DNA of 64,000 nucleotides from Paractinoplanes pyxinae (GCF_026626335.1 NZ_JAPNTZ010000001.1:558001-622000); one strand, 5' to 3'; positions 13,101 to 21,958 are shown, numbered from the stretch's first letter. Notes: generated from the letters alone by a model not told the origin. A program made the numbers and translations.

Positions 13101-15795
13101 CACCCACCGCAACCTGGTCAACCTGTTCCGGAGCCACCGCGAGCAGCTGCACCGGCCCGCCCAAGTCCGCACCGGACGTCGCCACCTGCGGGTCGGGCAC
13201 GCCTGGTCGTTCGCCTTCGACGCGTCCTGGCAGCCGCAGCTGTGGCTGCTCGACGGCCACGCCCTGCACATCGTGGACGAGCAGACCCAGCGTGACCCCG
13301 AGCGGCTGGCCCGGCAGATCCGTGACGAGGGCATCGACTTCATCGAGCTCACCCCGTCGCACTTCGCGCAGGTGGCCGAGGCCGGGCTCATCCGCGACGG
13401 CCGCTGCCCGCTCGCGGTGGTCGGTGTCGGCGGTGAGGCGATCCCGCCGGCTCTGTGGGCTCGCCTCGGCAGCCTGCCGGGGACCGAGGCCTTCAACCTG
13501 TACGGGCCGACCGAGGCCACCGTGGACGCGCTGTCGGCGCGGATCGCGGACTCCCCGGCGCCGGTGATCGGGCGCGCTGTCGGCGGGGCTCGTGCTTATG
13601 TGCTCGACAACGCGCTGCGGCCCGTGCCGACTGGGATCGCGGGTGAGCTATACGTGGCCGGGGAAGGGCTGGCGCGCGGCTATCTTGGCCGTCCGGGGCA
13701 GACCGCCGAGCGGTTCGTCCCCGACCCGTACGGGCCAGCCGGAAGCCGCATGTACCGCACGGGCGACCTGGTGCGCTGGACCGAGCAGGGTCAGGTCGAG
13801 TATCTGGGCCGGGTCGACGAGCAGATCAAGATCCGGGGCTACCGGGTCGAGCTGGGCGAGATCGAGTCGGTGCTGGCCGCCCGGCCGGGGGTGGCCGAGG
13901 CTGTGGTTCTCGCCCGCGCCGACCGGCCGGGGGTGCACCTGCTTGCCGGTTACGTGGTGGCCCCGGAGAATTTCGACCTTGACGCGCTGCGGAAGTCCAT
14001 CGCCGACGAGCTGCCCGACTACATGGTTCCGTCGGCCCTGATCCGCCTCGATCGGCTGCCCACGCTGGCCAACGGCAAGATCAACCGAGCCGCGTTGCCC
14101 GCACCGCAGGTGGCGGCGGCGGGTGAGGGCCGGGCGCCCGAGAGCGAGCGTGAGCGCACCCTGGCCGATGTCTTCGCTACCGCGCTGGGTGTGCCCGCGG
14201 TCGACGCCGAGACGGACTTCTTCCTGCTCGGCGGGGACAGCATCGTGGCCATGCGGCTGGTCGGGCTGGCCCGCGCGGCCGGGCTGCGGGTCACGCCGAG
14301 GCAGATCTTCGCCGAACGTACGGTGGAAAGTCTCGCTCTGGTCGCCACGGCGGCCGTGCCGTCGGAGGACCGGGCGGGCGACGGCATCGGCGCCTTCCCG
14401 CTGACGCCGGTGATGCGCTGGCTCAGCGAGGTCGACGGGCCGACCCGGGGCTTCAACCAGTCCGCGGTCGTGCAGGTGCCGGCCAACCTCGGCTGGGAGC
14501 CGCTACTGACCGCCCTGCAGGCGCTGGCCGACAAACACGACATGCTGCGCGCCCGCCTGACCCCGCCGAAAGCGAACGCCGGCAACGAAACCGCCGGCAA
14601 CGCGAACGCCGGGGACTGGATCGCCGAAGTTCTCCCGGCGGGCTCGTCGCGGGCCGAAGACTGGACCACGCGGGTCGACGTGACCGGCCGCAACATGTGG
14701 GAAGCGGTGGCCACGCAAGCGAAGATCGCCCAGGCCGGACTCGATCCGGCGACCGGGACGATGATCCGGGCGGTGTGGTTCGACGCCGGACCCTCCGCGC
14801 CCGGACGGCTTCTGCTGCTGGTGCACCACCTGGCCGTCGACGGCGTCTCGTGGCGGGTCCTGCTGCCCGAGCTGGGCGCGTTCTGGCGGGACGCCGTGGC
14901 CGGCCGCACCCCCGACATCACCCCCACGGCGACCTCGTTCCGCCGCTGGGCGACCGGCCTGGCCGCTCAGGCCCTCGACCCGGCCCGCGTCGCCGAGCTG
15001 CCCATGTGGACCGAGATCGTCGGCAAGGGCCAACCCCTGCCCGTACGCCGCCCCCTCGACCCCTCGGTCGATGTCGCCGCTACGCTGCTCGACCTGTCGC
15101 TGGCGCTGCCCGTCGACGTCACCGAGGCGCTGCTCACCCGGGTGCCCGCGGCGCTCGGCGCGACCATCAACGACGTGCTGCTGGGCGCGCTCGGCGTGGC
15201 CGTCACGCGCTGGCGGGGCGGGGACGCCGTACTGGTGGCCCTGGAAGGACACGGCCGCGAGGAGCATCTGGTGGCCGGGGCCGACCTGTCCGGCACGGTC
15301 GGCTGGTTCACCAACATCTTCCCGGTCTGCCTCGACACGTCCGGCATCGACGTCGAGGGCGGGGGACCGGCCGTGGCTGCCGCTGTGGAACGCGTACGCG
15401 GGAATTTGGCTTCTCTGCCCGACAACGGTATGGGATACGGGATGCTGCGCTACCTCAACCCCGCGACCGGCCCGCAGCTGGCGGCTCTGCCGCACCCGCC
15501 GATCCAGTTCAACTACATGGGCCGGTTCGACTTCCCCGAGACCGTCGACTGGGAGTACGCGCCGGAGGCCGAGGCGGCCGAGAACGGCGCCGACGACGGC
15601 ATGCCGGAGACGTACGAGCTGGTGGTCAACGCCCAGACCGAGGACCGCGCCGGCGGCCCCCAACTCACCGCCACCTGGGCCTGGCCGTCGGCCGTCCTGA
15701 CCGAGGAGTCGGCCGGCGCCCTGGCCCGCGGCTGGTTCGACGCATTGCAAGAGCTGGCGGCCCACGTCAGCGACAACCCCGAGGAGAACCGATGA
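4153..15795 (+). CDS. Non-ribosomal peptide synthetase, three modules (C-A-T-C-A-T-C-A-T-E)
   Basis: A 3880-residue synthetase. The GTG at 4153 is chosen because it overlaps the previous stop (GTGA) and has GGGAGA upstream. Domains by residue: C1 10-445 (HHILLDG near 140), A1 from 470 (YTSGSTG near 580), T1 (GGDS Ser 1000), C2 from 1072 (HHLLLDG near 1200), A2 1530-2175 (YTSGSTG near 1774), T2 (Ser 2211), C3 from 2280 (QHMLLDG near 2412; the first histidine is Q but the catalytic second one is kept), A3 from 2855, T3 (Ser 3363), E from 3415 ([10 protein letters not shown] near 3558). A2 pocket residues read D,V,W,H,I,S,L,V,D, one change from the EntF serine code, so serine is likely. A1 reads D,L,W,A,M,G,C,V,N (no match known to me) and A3 D,A,Q,E,G,G,L,V,D. 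No thioesterase is present, so release is encoded elsewhere. In-frame tandem repeats interrupt A1, A2, the C3-A3 linker and E. Confidence 0.96.
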   Translation: MTAKKSGLEDVLPLTPLQEGLLFHALYDGDAPDVYTVSMTLELAGPLDPSRLQAAGQALLDRHANLRAGFRRTAKGTTVAAIPTRARLPWTIHDVSSVAEAERLVEEDRQQRFDMARPPLVRMMLVRLGPEHHRLTIAHHHILLDGWSAPLMVKELLDLYSRPGSLPPVAPYKAYLAWLSKWDKKAAAEAWRQALAGLDEPTRIAPASTSAGVPDPVGTVLDSSLSARLTGLARSHGLTLNTVVQAAWGLLLARTIGRDDVVFGATVSGRPPQLPGVESMIGLFINTVPVRVQVRPEESVSTLLRRLQDEQAALIEHQYLGLADIQRLAGQGELFDTLTVFESYPSDDGDPVPGLSVTQIDDQDATHYPLVLIADPGDRIGLEIRYRADVVPSSQASALLGRLTRILEAFAADPAVPVGRISLLDPAERATVLGEWAGSVEGISLTTFPQRFAEMAAEFPGHTAVVLGDEQVSYAELDARSARLARALAARGVGPGDVVAVALPRSTDLVTALVGVLRSGAAYLALDLDYPADRLAYMIEDARPVCVVSHTAVPGGLPVIDVASDGDAVPTEPGLLDAAYVIYTSGSTGRPKGVVMTHEGAAKLLATQQRRLGLDETTRSPLFASPSFDLAYWELCWALLSGGTLIVVPAGLRVPGAPLVDYLTKQEITQVALPPSVLGALPAGVELPQGITLMVGTEEVPARLVERFATGRRMFNCYGPTETSVNATLYQVPPTVDGSVPIGFPDPGQTAYVLDSGLNPVPPGTVGELYLGGLGLARGYLNRPGLTAERFLPDPFGPAGSRMYRTGDLVRWNASGALEFVGRADHQVKIRGFRVELGEIEAVVARQPGVDQAAVVLRTDNGVKRIVAYVVGRDSATDANAQRSEGFYPGAQRLDGLGVDAQRAGGADPVASSFDLRAGVAAVLPDYMVPSAFVRLDALPVSVNGKLDRNALPAPEFGSAAGGRQPRTPREKLLCDVFADVLGVASVGIDDDFFALGGDSIMSMQLVGRARAAGLVLTPRQVFQNRTPARLVAVAGTVSTADAVPAALSLVTLTDADRRELAALPGEAREVLPLSPLQSGLLFHTLLDDAGPDVYTVRMVLNLTGQIDPARLREAAQALLNRHGNLAASFHNLTSGTAVSVIPTSPNLFWTEADVTGDDQAWEQLLAEQGRRFDPAVGPLVRFALARTGPAEHRLVITMHHLLLDGWSRGPLMSELSALYRSLDAPSSVRPYRDYLAWLAGQDRRVAEQTWASALRGLAEPTRVAPVEGQLAALAPSVVEVALSEERTAALTALARARGLTLNTVVQAAWALLLARLTGRDDVVFGATVSGRPAQLPGVEDMIGLFINTVPVRVRLRAEESVRTLLERLQDEQSALMEHQYLSLSDIQRAAGGGELFDTLLVFENYPDNEDDGDDGGLPITGTDGHDATHYPLTLIAEPGATLRLAVEYRSDLFEDAHAARLADALKNIVDALATGLDAPVGRIGLLPALPAGGQGLIVETPATTLPELLTEQAAATPDAVALTGPNGTTLTYRELDERTDHLAHVLAAVGAGPETVVAIALPRSVDLVVAIHAVEKSGAAYLPLDLDHPRARLDSMLADAQPVALIATDPTLFDGPVIEPTATSTSLNVEQHASDSLNVEQQVNGSLDTEQQVNGSLNVAQQVNGSLNVAQRASDSLDTEQQVNGSLSAEQDVSGSLNVAQRASDSLNTEQQVSDSLNVEQQVSGSLNVAQQVSDSLIVAQQVSGSLNAVQDVSGSRKSMTALPGPRDVAYVIYTSGSTGKPKGVAVEHAGIVNRLRWMQAEYGLTADDRVLQKTPAGFDVSVWEFFWPLITGASLVVARADGHRDPAYLAELIQRERVTTVHFVPSMLAAFLGEPAAAACTSLRRVICSGEALPSALAERFRELLPNAELHNLYGPTEASVDVTSWRAGPGAGEVAASFGATSEPVGRKAEESVGVISELVGRGAEESVGVGSGVAEASGGVGRSTVPIGGPVWNTRVTVLDAFLRPVPVGVPGELYLSGVQLARGYRGRPGLTAERFVADPFGGPGERMYRTGDLVRWVAPGVLEFLGRGDGQVKIRGLRVELGEIEAALTAQAGIDTAVVLLREDRPGVAHLVAYVIGSKAVDEPALRRVLPDHMVPSASVRLDALPVSVNGKLDRAALPAPDFAAASGGAAARNPREQLLCDLFAEVLSVPTVGVDDDFFRLGGDSIISIQLAGRARAAGLSLTLRQIFQLRTPAALAAAAGAAFTAEAGEGSLIELTDAETAEIAGLGIDVAEVLPLSPLQAGLLFHASFDDGGLDLYTVQMVFDLPSSIEPNRLRAAAQALLQRHANLRASFHQLGSGRPVAVVARAAALPWSEADLSKLDERETDEAWQQCLAEEGRRFDPAVAPLLRMMLVRTRNGYRLVLTHQHMLLDGWSRGPLMDQLAALYAGTTDADPVPYRDFVAWLAAQDRTAAEEAWRTALDGVVDATRLAPADPQREPLVPWLIEQELPADVTTALTALARSRGLTLNTLVQAAWSIVLGRLTGRDDVVFGATVSGRPAQLPGVERMIGLFINTVPVRVKLDPAEAVLNLLDRVQEEQSSLLDHQYLGLADIQRLAGAGELFDTLLIVENYPDRSEDGFEDAAEAGGRDATHYPLTWVIDPGEQLRVGLEHRPDLFPAPVATRIVTALTTVLTAFATDPTRPIGRLDLVPGPAHPAAETNGFAQSAAETNGFAQSAAETDGFAQSVVETDGFAHPAVETDGFAQSGVKADGFAQSTVETDGFAHPAVETSGFAQSGGEVNGFAQSGDEVNGFARSVAEVNGGEGVEDRAGWNLPAPAVGEDLTIAQIFERQAAESPDELAVVCGGVRWTFAELNQRANKLARLLVSRGAGPEDVVALAMPRTADAIAAILAVLKSGAAYLPIDPAYPKARREAMIEDARPLLVVGVDGLRVDDAAVITQPGHNIGDDERVRPAKAQHPAYVIYTSGSTGRPKGVVVTHRNLVNLFRSHREQLHRPAQVRTGRRHLRVGHAWSFAFDASWQPQLWLLDGHALHIVDEQTQRDPERLARQIRDEGIDFIELTPSHFAQVAEAGLIRDGRCPLAVVGVGGEAIPPALWARLGSLPGTEAFNLYGPTEATVDALSARIADSPAPVIGRAVGGARAYVLDNALRPVPTGIAGELYVAGEGLARGYLGRPGQTAERFVPDPYGPAGSRMYRTGDLVRWTEQGQVEYLGRVDEQIKIRGYRVELGEIESVLAARPGVAEAVVLARADRPGVHLLAGYVVAPENFDLDALRKSIADELPDYMVPSALIRLDRLPTLANGKINRAALPAPQVAAAGEGRAPESERERTLADVFATALGVPAVDAETDFFLLGGDSIVAMRLVGLARAAGLRVTPRQIFAERTVESLALVATAAVPSEDRAGDGIGAFPLTPVMRWLSEVDGPTRGFNQSAVVQVPANLGWEPLLTALQALADKHDMLRARLTPPKANAGNETAGNANAGDWIAEVLPAGSSRAEDWTTRVDVTGRNMWEAVATQAKIAQAGLDPATGTMIRAVWFDAGPSAPGRLLLLVHHLAVDGVSWRVLLPELGAFWRDAVAGRTPDITPTATSFRRWATGLAAQALDPARVAELPMWTEIVGKGQPLPVRRPLDPSVDVAATLLDLSLALPVDVTEALLTRVPAALGATINDVLLGALGVAVTRWRGGDAVLVALEGHGREEHLVAGADLSGTVGWFTNIFPVCLDTSGIDVEGGGPAVAAAVERVRGNLASLPDNGMGYGMLRYLNPATGPQLAALPHPPIQFNYMGRFDFPETVDWEYAPEAEAAENGADDGMPETYELVVNAQTEDRAGGPQLTATWAWPSAVLTEESAGALARGWFDALQELAAHVSDNPEENR
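6790..6879 (+). repeat. Three degenerate 30-bp units in the A1 domain
   Basis: Three in-frame 10-codon units read [20 protein letters not shown] and [10 protein letters not shown]. They sit between the VAYVVG strand and the DYMVPSAF motif of the first adenylation domain, in its small C-terminal subdomain. The AQR core recurs every 30 bp. Related adenylation domains have a short loop here, so this is an insert. Confidence 0.7.
9031..9420 (+). repeat. Minisatellite: 13 x 30 bp inside the A2 domain
   Basis: Thirteen contiguous 30-bp units, each starting TCGCTC, encode 10-residue units with consensus [10 protein letters not shown] (variants end ASD, SGS or VSD). They add 130 residues (1627-1756 of the protein) just before the ATP-binding loop [11 protein letters not shown] of the predicted serine-activating domain. 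Divergence between units is modest and the frame never breaks, which indicates replication slippage or unequal exchange under selection for an open frame. Confidence 0.97.
9985..10074 (+). repeat. Two 45-bp units in the A2 domain
   Basis: Two tandem 45-bp units encode [15 protein letters not shown] and [15 protein letters not shown]. They follow the [13 protein letters not shown] motif of the second adenylation domain and are flanked by further Gly/Val/Ser-rich sequence that looks like decayed copies. This is a second in-frame insert in the same domain, on the loop between the A5 and A6 core motifs. Confidence 0.85.
12250..12579 (+). repeat. Minisatellite: 11 x 30 bp in the C3-A3 linker
   Basis: Eleven contiguous 30-bp units encode 10-residue units of consensus AQSAVETDGF (residues 2700-2809). 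They lie between the end of the third condensation domain and the start of the third adenylation domain. The DNA contains TTCGCTCA in most units, the same octamer found in the 9031-9420 array, but read there in a different frame. Confidence 0.97.
14572..14616 (+). repeat. Three 15-bp units in the E domain
   Basis: Three 15-bp units encode [10 protein letters not shown] and ANAGD (residues 3474-3488), inserted after the HDMLRARL motif of the epimerisation domain. The E domain of the preceding gene lacks this insert at the same place, which supports a recent gain. Confidence 0.8.
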
Positions 15796-16001
15796 GCACC
15801 AACCCGTTCGACAACGCCGACGGCGCCTTCCTGGTGCTGGTCAACGACGAGAACCAGCACAGCCTGTGGCCGGTCTTCGCCGAGGTCCCGGCGGGCTGGC
15901 GTACGGTCCACGGCCCCGCGCCGCGGCCGGAGTGCGTCGATTACGTCAACACCAACTGGACCGACATGCGCCCGCAGAGCCTGATCGACGCCGATCGTTA
16001 G
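15792..16001 (+). CDS. MbtH-like NRPS accessory protein
   Basis: A 69-residue protein of the MbtH family, small chaperone-like partners that bind adenylation domains and often are needed for their solubility or activity. It shows the family pattern [19 protein letters not shown] and, near the C-terminus, the [15 protein letters not shown] segment with the conserved tryptophans. The ATG overlaps the synthetase stop (ATGA), so it is translated from the same mRNA as the synthetases and most likely serves them. It is the last gene of the NRPS operon in view; its end overlaps the convergent gene by 4 bp. Confidence 0.97.
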   Translation: MSTNPFDNADGAFLVLVNDENQHSLWPVFAEVPAGWRTVHGPAPRPECVDYVNTNWTDMRPQSLIDADR

Positions 16002-16435
16002 GGAGCCAGCAAGCGGCCGAACTGCGCCGACAGCAAAGCCCCGCTGTGGCCGACGGCGGCGAAGGTACGGTCGGGCCCGAGCGCCTGCCGCAGGGTGACC
16101 GTCACCTCGCCGTTGTCAGTCTTGCTGTCCGCGCTGAGCACCGACGCGGGCGTGATGGTGGCGGCCGGGCCCCGGTCACGTTCGCGGGCGCCCTCGATCA
16201 GCCACCAGATCAGCCCGGCGGCGCTCACGGCCAGCAGCACGGCGCAGACGATCCAGAGCACGAGACCCACGGTGGTGGCGACCAGAGCGAGGCCGGCCGC
16301 CAGGATCAGCCCGCCCGCGCCCAGCTTGGCCGCCTGCTGCCGGGCCGGCCGCACCTCGTGCACCTCGACCTCGTCCGGGGTGAACAGCAGGGTCACGACC
16401 TGCCCGGTCTCGGTGCGCACGCGGGGAACTCTCAC
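15998..16435 (-). CDS. Hypothetical protein with two membrane segments
   Basis: A 145-residue protein, convergent with mbtH (4-bp overlap, no room for a separate terminator). The N-terminal 40 residues are soluble ([22 protein letters not shown]), followed by two adjacent hydrophobic stretches at about 40-62 and 63-82, then a basic/acidic hinge and a soluble tail. I do not recognise a family. The GTG at 16435 lies only 23 nt from the box at 16458-16474 and no -10-like hexamer is present on this side, so it may not use that box; a GTG at 16420 is an alternative start. Confidence 0.65.
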   Translation of the reverse strand: MRVPRVRTETGQVVTLLFTPDEVEVHEVRPARQQAAKLGAGGLILAAGLALVATTVGLVLWIVCAVLLAVSAAGLIWWLIEGARERDRGPAATITPASVLSADSKTDNGEVTVTLRQALGPDRTFAAVGHSGALLSAQFGRLLAP

Positions 16436-16457
16436 CCCGGAAGCCTAGAACCTCTTT

Positions 16458-16474
16458 TCATTCCTGCCGGATGA
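16458..16474. promoter_or_regulatory. Island box 1 (TCATTC-CTGCC-GGATGA)
   Basis: First (leftmost) copy of the 17-bp inverted repeat. GACGCT at 16497-16502 lies 23 nt downstream and predicts transcription from about 16509. The next gene starts at 16539 behind GGGAGG (16528-16533), giving a leader of about 30 nt. Confidence 0.8.
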
Positions 16475-16538
16475 GGACCGGCCGGATCGCGGCGGGGACG
16501 CTCGGGGCGGCATTTGTGTGCTTACCCGGGAGGACGGC

Positions 16539-17024
16539 ATGGCCGGAATGAACGCACCCATGGATCCGCGGCCCAGTCCGGCCGTCAACGCCGGGAAGTT
16601 GTGGGCCGGCGGGGCCGCCACGGCGGCGGTGGCCGCCCTGATCGCGATCGCCGGGATCCTGCTCGGGCGGGGGCTGTTCGACGTCGACGTGCTCGCGCCC
16701 AAGGGGCAGGGCACCTGGGGAGACGCCTCCACCGGCTGGTACGCGCTCGGCGCGGGACTGGCGGCGCTGGTGGCCACCGGCATCCTGCACGTCCTGCTGA
16801 TCACCACGCCGCGGCCGATGCGCTTCTTCGGCTGGGTGATCGTGCTGGCCACCGCGGTGTCGATGCTCGCGCCGTTCGTCACCGACGCCAGCACCGGGGC
16901 CAGGGTCTACACCTCGGGCCTCAACCTCGTGCTCGGCGTGGCCATCGGTTCCCTGGTCGCCGGCTCCGGCAAGTCCGCCCTGATTCCCGTCGCGCCGCGG
17001 CCGGTCCCGCGGACCTACCGCTAG
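16539..17024 (+). CDS. Four-helix membrane protein (DUF6069-like)
   Basis: A 161-residue integral membrane protein with about four hydrophobic segments (residues 25-45, 65-87, 94-112 and 128-148) and an extracytoplasmic-looking loop between the first two. It resembles the DUF6069 family, whose function is unknown; this assignment is tentative. ATG 16539 is preferred to an upstream GTG at 16518 because GGGAGG sits at the right distance. It is the first gene of an operon followed 9 bp later by a P-type ATPase, under box 1. Confidence 0.8.
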   Translation: MAGMNAPMDPRPSPAVNAGKLWAGGAATAAVAALIAIAGILLGRGLFDVDVLAPKGQGTWGDASTGWYALGAGLAALVATGILHVLLITTPRPMRFFGWVIVLATAVSMLAPFVTDASTGARVYTSGLNLVLGVAIGSLVAGSGKSALIPVAPRPVPRTYR

Positions 17025-17033
17025 GAGCCGGCG

Positions 17034-19733
17034 ATGGCCACGATGACCGAGGACACCAAGACTCCGGTGTTCCACGTCCTGTCGGTGCCGGAGGCGCTGG
17101 AGGCCGAGCACGTCGATCAGCGCAGCGGCCTGAGCAGCGCCGAGGCCGACGAGCGCCGCCGGCAGCACGGTCCCAACAAGTTCGCCGAGACGAAGAAGGA
17201 ACCGTGGTGGCGGTCCTTCGTGCGCCAGTACGCCGATCCCATGCAACTGGTGCTGCTGGCCGCCGGCCTGGGCAGCCTGTTCCCGCTCAAGCAGTGGGGG
17301 ACGGGCGTCCTGCTGATCGCGCTCACCCTGCTCAACGCCGCGCTCGGCCTGCACCAGGAGGGCAAGGCGGCGGCCGCGATCGACGCGCTGCAGAAGATGA
17401 TGATCATCAAGACCAAGGTGCGGCGGGACGGGACACTGGCCGAGCTGCCGGCCGAGGAGCTCGTGCCCGGCGACGTCGTGCTGGTCGAGGCGGGCGACGT
17501 CGTGCCGGCCGACGGGCGGCTGCTGCGGGCGGCCACGCTCGAGATCGACGAATCGGCGCTGACCGGGGAGAGCCTGCCGGTGGCCAAGAACGTCGAGGCG
17601 ATCGCCAAGGTGGACACCGACCTCGGCGACCGGGCCGACATGGCGTACATGAACACGAACGTCACCCGTGGATCGGGTGAGCTGGTCGTCACCGCGACCG
17701 GCATGACCACCGAGGTGGGCCGCATCTCGGGCATGCTGCAGACCGAGAAGGACGCCGAGACCCCGCTGACCCGGCAGCTGGCCAAGCTGACCAACCAGAT
17801 CCTGATCGTGGCCGGCATCGCGCTGTTCGCCTCGGTGATCATCAACCTGGCCCGGGGCAACTCGTTCAACGTCGTCTTCACGGCGGCCATCGCGTTCGCC
17901 ATCTCGGCCATCCCGACCGGGCTGCCGGCCGTGGTCACCACGATCCTCTCGCTCGGCACCCAGCTGCTGGCCAAGGCCAACGCCATCGTCAAGCGGCTGC
18001 GCTCGACCGAGACGCTCGGCTCGACCTCGGCCATCAACTCCGACAAGACCGGCACGCTCACGCTCAACCAGATGACCGCGATCGAGATGACCATCCCGGG
18101 CCGCCGGTACACGATCTCGGGCGGGGGCTACGCCACCGACGGCACGATCAAGCGGGTGGCCGGGCAGCCCGACGTCCCGCTCGAGGAGTTCCTGCTGCCG
18201 ATGATCCTGGCCTCGGACGCCGTGGTCAGCGAGGGCAGGCTGATCGGCGACCCGACCGAGGGCGCCCTGGTCGTGCTGGCCGAGAAGGGCGGCCTGGACG
18301 CCGAGGCGACGCGTGAGAAGTACCCGCGCATCGCCGAGCTCCCGTTCGACGCCGCGTACAAGATGATGGCGACCTTCCACCGCATGGACGGGGTCGTCCG
18401 CTGCTTCGTGAAGGGCGCCCCCGACCAGTTGCTGATGCGCGCGGGCCAGGTGCCCGGGGACGACCTGACGCCGGTGCCGGTGGACGAGGCCTTCCGGGCG
18501 CGGTATCTGGCCGAGAACACCCGCCTGGGCGAGCAGGGCCTGCGGGTGATGGCCACCGGGCGCAAGGACTTCGACCCGGCCACCTTCGACCCCGGCGGCG
18601 ACCTGCTGGCCATGCTGGACGGGCTGACCGTGCTCACCCTGGTCGGCATCGTCGACCCGCCCCGGCCGCAGGCCCAGGCCGCGATCGAGCAGGCCCACGC
18701 GGCCGGCATCGAGGTCCGGATGATCACCGGCGACCACGCGGTGACGGCGGCCGCCATCGCCGGCAAGCTCGGCATCCACGGGCGCGCGATCACCGGGGCC
18801 GAGTTCGCCGCGATGAGCGATGACGAGGCCGACCGCGAGATCGGCGGCATCGGCGTGATCGCCCGGGTCACCCCCGAGCACAAGGTGCGGCTGGTCGAGG
18901 TGCTCAAGCGCAAGGGGCACATCGTCGCCATGACCGGCGACGGCGTGAACGACGCCCCGGCGTTGAAGAAGGCCGACATCGGCATCGCCATGGGGATCAC
19001 CGGCACCGAGGTGAGCAAGGAAGCCGCCGCGATGATCCTCACCGACGACGACTTCGCCACGATCGTCAAGGCCGTGGAGCTGGGCCGGGCCCTCTACGCC
19101 AACCTGAAGAAGTACATCTTCTTCCAGATGGGCGTGCTGGCCGCCATGATCGTCACGTTCCTGTCGGCCAGCATCTTCAACATCGCGGCCGGCGTGCCGT
19201 TCGTGCCGCTGCAGACGCTGTGGCTCAACTTCACCACGCAGGTGTTCCAGTCGGTCGGCCTGGGCTACGGCAAGGCCGAGCCGGACATCATGAAGCGGCC
19301 GCCCCGCCGGTCCGACGAGCCGCTGCTGAGCGGGCGGGCGCTGGGCTGGCTGGGCGTCGTCGGCCTGATCATGGGCGTGGCCACGCTGATCCTCATCTGG
19401 GCGGCCGACCGCGAGTACGGCGTCGACGTGGCCCGGACCATGGGCCTGACCTCGTTCTCGATCGCCAACCTGGTCTTCTCGTTCACCGTCCGCAGCGACA
19501 TCCGCTCGGTGTTCAGCCTGGAGACCTTCGGCGACCGGCGCTTCCTGGTCACCACCGGCATGTCGGTCGCGGCCATCCTGCTCGCCACCGAGCTGGGCCT
19601 GTTCCAGCGGATCCTGAACACCACCAGCCTGAGTCTCGGGCAGTGGGCCGTCTGCCTGCTCGTCGGCCTGGTCGTGGTGATCCCGACCGAACTGCGCAAG
19701 ATCTACCTTCGCCGGAAGGCAGGTGTGTCATGA
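17034..19733 (+). CDS. P-type cation-transporting ATPase (P2 type)
   Basis: An 899-residue ion pump of the SERCA/PMA-like P2 group. Visible elements: N-terminal cation-ATPase domain, TGES actuator loop near residue 180, PTGLP in the fourth membrane helix, the phosphorylation site SDKTGTLT (Asp337), the nucleotide-domain segment KGAPDQLL, TGDGVNDAPALKKADIG near 636, and a C-terminal group of four to six helices. It lacks the CPx motif of heavy-metal pumps. Monovalent or divalent cation export or Ca/Mg transport are possible; the ion cannot be read from sequence. Family members such as mycobacterial CtpF are induced in hypoxia, which fits the island. ATG 17034 has AGGAGC upstream; the stop overlaps the next ATG. 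Confidence 0.96.
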   Translation: MATMTEDTKTPVFHVLSVPEALEAEHVDQRSGLSSAEADERRRQHGPNKFAETKKEPWWRSFVRQYADPMQLVLLAAGLGSLFPLKQWGTGVLLIALTLLNAALGLHQEGKAAAAIDALQKMMIIKTKVRRDGTLAELPAEELVPGDVVLVEAGDVVPADGRLLRAATLEIDESALTGESLPVAKNVEAIAKVDTDLGDRADMAYMNTNVTRGSGELVVTATGMTTEVGRISGMLQTEKDAETPLTRQLAKLTNQILIVAGIALFASVIINLARGNSFNVVFTAAIAFAISAIPTGLPAVVTTILSLGTQLLAKANAIVKRLRSTETLGSTSAINSDKTGTLTLNQMTAIEMTIPGRRYTISGGGYATDGTIKRVAGQPDVPLEEFLLPMILASDAVVSEGRLIGDPTEGALVVLAEKGGLDAEATREKYPRIAELPFDAAYKMMATFHRMDGVVRCFVKGAPDQLLMRAGQVPGDDLTPVPVDEAFRARYLAENTRLGEQGLRVMATGRKDFDPATFDPGGDLLAMLDGLTVLTLVGIVDPPRPQAQAAIEQAHAAGIEVRMITGDHAVTAAAIAGKLGIHGRAITGAEFAAMSDDEADREIGGIGVIARVTPEHKVRLVEVLKRKGHIVAMTGDGVNDAPALKKADIGIAMGITGTEVSKEAAAMILTDDDFATIVKAVELGRALYANLKKYIFFQMGVLAAMIVTFLSASIFNIAAGVPFVPLQTLWLNFTTQVFQSVGLGYGKAEPDIMKRPPRRSDEPLLSGRALGWLGVVGLIMGVATLILIWAADREYGVDVARTMGLTSFSIANLVFSFTVRSDIRSVFSLETFGDRRFLVTTGMSVAAILLATELGLFQRILNTTSLSLGQWAVCLLVGLVVVIPTELRKIYLRRKAGVS

Positions 19734-20140
19734 CCTCTCCGGGGCTGCTCGGCTGGGGCGACGTGGCGATCGGGGCCGCGGTCCGCACCGGCGAGAACGC
19801 CGCGATCACCGTGGACCGGCTGCGAGCCCGGTGGAACAGCCTGGGCGCCGACGCGTCGGGTCTGCGGCAGCGCCTGGCCGAGCGCGGCGCCACCGAACGC
19901 GGCCGGGCGGTCGGTGCGGGCTCCCGCCTGATCGACCAGCTCATCGACATCCCTTTGGAACGTGTGCTCCGCATCCTCGAGAACGAACCGGAACGCATCC
20001 GGGTGCTCGTCCGGGGCCAGCGCGAGACGATGGTCGACGAGGTCGTCGGCCGCGTGCGGGCCTCGGCGGTGGCCGGTGACGAGGCGGTCGACCGGCTGAC
20101 CCTGCGCCTGGGCCGGCGCGCCCCGACCGACTCGAGGTGA
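19730..20140 (+). CDS. Small helical protein of unknown function
   Basis: A 136-residue, charged, alanine- and arginine-rich protein with no signal peptide or membrane segment. It is predicted to be mostly helical (RLRARWNSLGADASGLRQRL, then QLIDIPLERVLRILENEPER). I do not recognise a family. It starts on the ATG overlapping the ATPase stop and its own stop overlaps the next GTG, so expression is tightly coupled to the pump and to the RDD protein; an accessory role near the membrane is possible but unproven. Confidence 0.85.
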   Translation: MTSPGLLGWGDVAIGAAVRTGENAAITVDRLRARWNSLGADASGLRQRLAERGATERGRAVGAGSRLIDQLIDIPLERVLRILENEPERIRVLVRGQRETMVDEVVGRVRASAVAGDEAVDRLTLRLGRRAPTDSR

Positions 20141-20592
20141 GCGCCTACGCCAAGCCGGCGCCGGCCGATCCGCTTCCGGCGGCCTACGGGGGTCTGGTCA
20201 GCCGGCTTCTGGCGTACGTGGTGGACGCACTGATCGTCTCGATGCTCATCGGCGTCGCGGCAGCCGCGCTCGGTCTGGTCGCCTCAGTGGTCGGCTACGA
20301 GGCCCGCGAGCTGGCCCGGGCGGTGCTCTCGGGCTACATCGTGTTCCTGCCCTCGATCCTCGCCCTCTACTGCGCCCTGTTCTGGCTGCTCGCCGGGCGG
20401 ACCCCGGGGATGGCCGTGCTCGGCCTGCGGGTGGTGACCACCGAGGGCCGGCCGGTGCGCTGGCTCGCCGCCCTCGTCCGGGCCCTGCTGCTCGCCTACT
20501 TCCCGGTCGGCGCCCTCTGGCTGCTGGTGAACCGCCGCCACCAGGGGATCCACGACCTGATCGCCCGCACCTCCGTAGTCCGCGGCCCGTGA
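20137..20592 (+). CDS. RDD family membrane protein
   Basis: A 151-residue integral membrane protein with the RDD-domain layout: an N-terminal GLVSRLLAYVVDALIVS helix carrying the R and D residues, a central pair of helices, the conserved segment GRTPGMAVLGLRVV, and the C-terminal HQGIHDLIARTSVV. RDD proteins have been linked to Na+/H+ exchange and osmotic protection in some bacteria, but for most the role is unknown. GTG 20137 overlaps the previous stop and its stop overlaps the next GTG. Confidence 0.92.
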   Translation: MSAYAKPAPADPLPAAYGGLVSRLLAYVVDALIVSMLIGVAAAALGLVASVVGYEARELARAVLSGYIVFLPSILALYCALFWLLAGRTPGMAVLGLRVVTTEGRPVRWLAALVRALLLAYFPVGALWLLVNRRHQGIHDLIARTSVVRGP

Positions 20593-21656
20593 CCCGCGAA
20601 GGGACCGAACAAGTGCTGACCATGGGTGTCGAAGAGGAATTCCTGCTGCTGGAGCCGGACGGGACGCCCGCTCCCGTGGCGCCCGCCGTGGTGCGCCGAG
20701 CCGGCCTCGACGAGCAGATCAAGCCGGAGTTCATGGCCTACCAGGTCGAGACGGCCACGGCCGTGGTCACCGACCTGGCCGGGCTGGGGCGCGAGCTGCG
20801 CCGGCTGCGGCTGATCGCGGCCGAGGCGGCCGACCGTGAAGGCGTACGGCTGGTGGCGTCCGGCGCCGTGCCGTTCGCCTCGGGTCCGCAGGTGGTCGTG
20901 ACCGACTCCGAGCGCTACCGGGACCTGGCCCGGCGGTTCCCCGGTGCGGCCGCGTACGGGACAGCGTGCGGCTGCCACGTCCACATCGGCGTGGCCGACC
21001 GGGAACTCGCCACCGCGGTGCTGACCCGGCTGCGGCCGTGGCTGCCGGCGCTGCTGGCCCTGACGGTGAACTCGCCGATCGCCGGGGGCGGCGACACCGG
21101 CTGGGCCAGCTACCGCTACCACGCCCAGATGCGCTGGCCGACCTTCCGGCCGCCGGGCATCTGGGCCGGCGCCGACCGGTACGACGAGGCCGTCCGGGCC
21201 CTGATCGCGACTGGCGCCGCCGCCGACGCCTCGGGCATCTACTTCCTGGCCCGGCTCTCCCCGCGGTACCCGACCATCGAGGTGCGGGTCGGCGACACGT
21301 GCCTCGAGGCGCACGACACCGTGCTGTTCGCGGCGGCGGTGCGGGCGCTGGTGGCCACGCTGATCGAGGACGTGCGCCGGCGGGTGAAGGTGCTGCCGGA
21401 GCGGGAGGCCACGATCCGGGCCCATCTGCTCAACGCCGCGTTCGGGCACACCGGCACGGCCGCCCTGCTGAGGCGGATCGAGCCGGAGCTCGACCGGACG
21501 GGCGAGACGGACGAAGTGCACGCTGGGTTCGAGCGGTTGCGGCGTACGGGCACCGGGGCCGACCGGCAGCGCCGGCTGTGGCGGGCGTACGGGGCGTCGA
21601 AGTCCTTCGTCGACGCGCTCGCCGAGGCCACGGCGCCGGTCGCCGCGGTGAACTGA
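20589..21656 (+). CDS. GCS2-type carboxylate-amine ligase (YbdK family)
   Basis: A 355-residue enzyme of the glutamate-cysteine ligase 2 / YbdK group, which forms ATP-dependent amide bonds to a carboxylate. Characteristic segments are TMGVEEEFLLLEPDG at the N-terminus (ATP/metal-binding glutamates), TACGCHVHIGV, and RYPTIEVRVGDTC. Actinobacterial members have weak gamma-glutamylcysteine ligase activity or unknown substrates, so thiol biosynthesis should not be assumed. Last gene of the operon 16539-21656; the start overlaps the RDD stop (GTGA) and a hairpin follows the stop. Confidence 0.93.
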   Translation: MTREGTEQVLTMGVEEEFLLLEPDGTPAPVAPAVVRRAGLDEQIKPEFMAYQVETATAVVTDLAGLGRELRRLRLIAAEAADREGVRLVASGAVPFASGPQVVVTDSERYRDLARRFPGAAAYGTACGCHVHIGVADRELATAVLTRLRPWLPALLALTVNSPIAGGGDTGWASYRYHAQMRWPTFRPPGIWAGADRYDEAVRALIATGAAADASGIYFLARLSPRYPTIEVRVGDTCLEAHDTVLFAAAVRALVATLIEDVRRRVKVLPEREATIRAHLLNAAFGHTGTAALLRRIEPELDRTGETDEVHAGFERLRRTGTGADRQRRLWRAYGASKSFVDALAEATAPVAAVN

Positions 21657-21686
21657 GGCGCTCCAGCTGAAGCTGAAGCGCCTCAG
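21653..21686. terminator. Bidirectional hairpin terminator
   Basis: A 10-bp perfect inverted repeat (CTGAGGCGCT at 21653-21662 and AGCGCCTCAG at 21677-21686) with a 14-nt loop that itself contains CAGCTGAAGCTG. It sits between two convergent operons whose stops are 40 bp apart, and overlaps the left stop codon. There is no U-tract, as is usual in high-GC actinobacteria. Confidence 0.75.
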
Positions 21687-21694
21687 CTGGGAAG

Positions 21695-21958
21695 TCAGCC
21701 CAGGATGCGGGCCTTCTGGGCCTCGAACTCGGCGTCGGTGAGCACGCCCTGGGTCTTGAGCTCGCCCAGTTGCTTCAACTGCTCGATCTTCGACGACATG
21801 TCGTCCTCGGGCGGAGCCTGCTCGTACTCCTCGGCCTCGGCCTGGCGGGACCACCGGCCGACCTGGCGGCGGGACACGCGGTTGGAGACCGCCGTGGCGG
21901 TTCCGGCGACGACGGCGGTGCGGGCTATGCCGCGCAGCAGTCCGGGCATCGGGATCAT
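21695..21958 (-). CDS. SHOCT-domain protein
   Basis: An 87-residue protein: a short N-terminal hydrophobic segment (about 6-25), a polar acidic middle, and a C-terminal SHOCT motif (IEQLKQLGELKTQGVLTDAE) ending ARILG. SHOCT is a short oligomerisation helix pair found at C-termini of many bacterial proteins. ATG 21958 overlaps the previous stop (ATGA); an in-frame ATG at 21949 with better spacing to GGAAGGG is an alternative. Last gene of the minus operon starting at 23036. Confidence 0.85.
   Translation of the reverse strand: MIPMPGLLRGIARTAVVAGTATAVSNRVSRRQVGRWSRQAEAEEYEQAPPEDDMSSKIEQLKQLGELKTQGVLTDAEFEAQKARILG

Noticed and set aside
16420..16458. Box 1 as a divergent promoter for the minus gene at 16435
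   Set aside because: The hexamer position on that side lacks the A/T pattern and the start is only 23 nt from the box, unlike the 22 pairs that define the rule.
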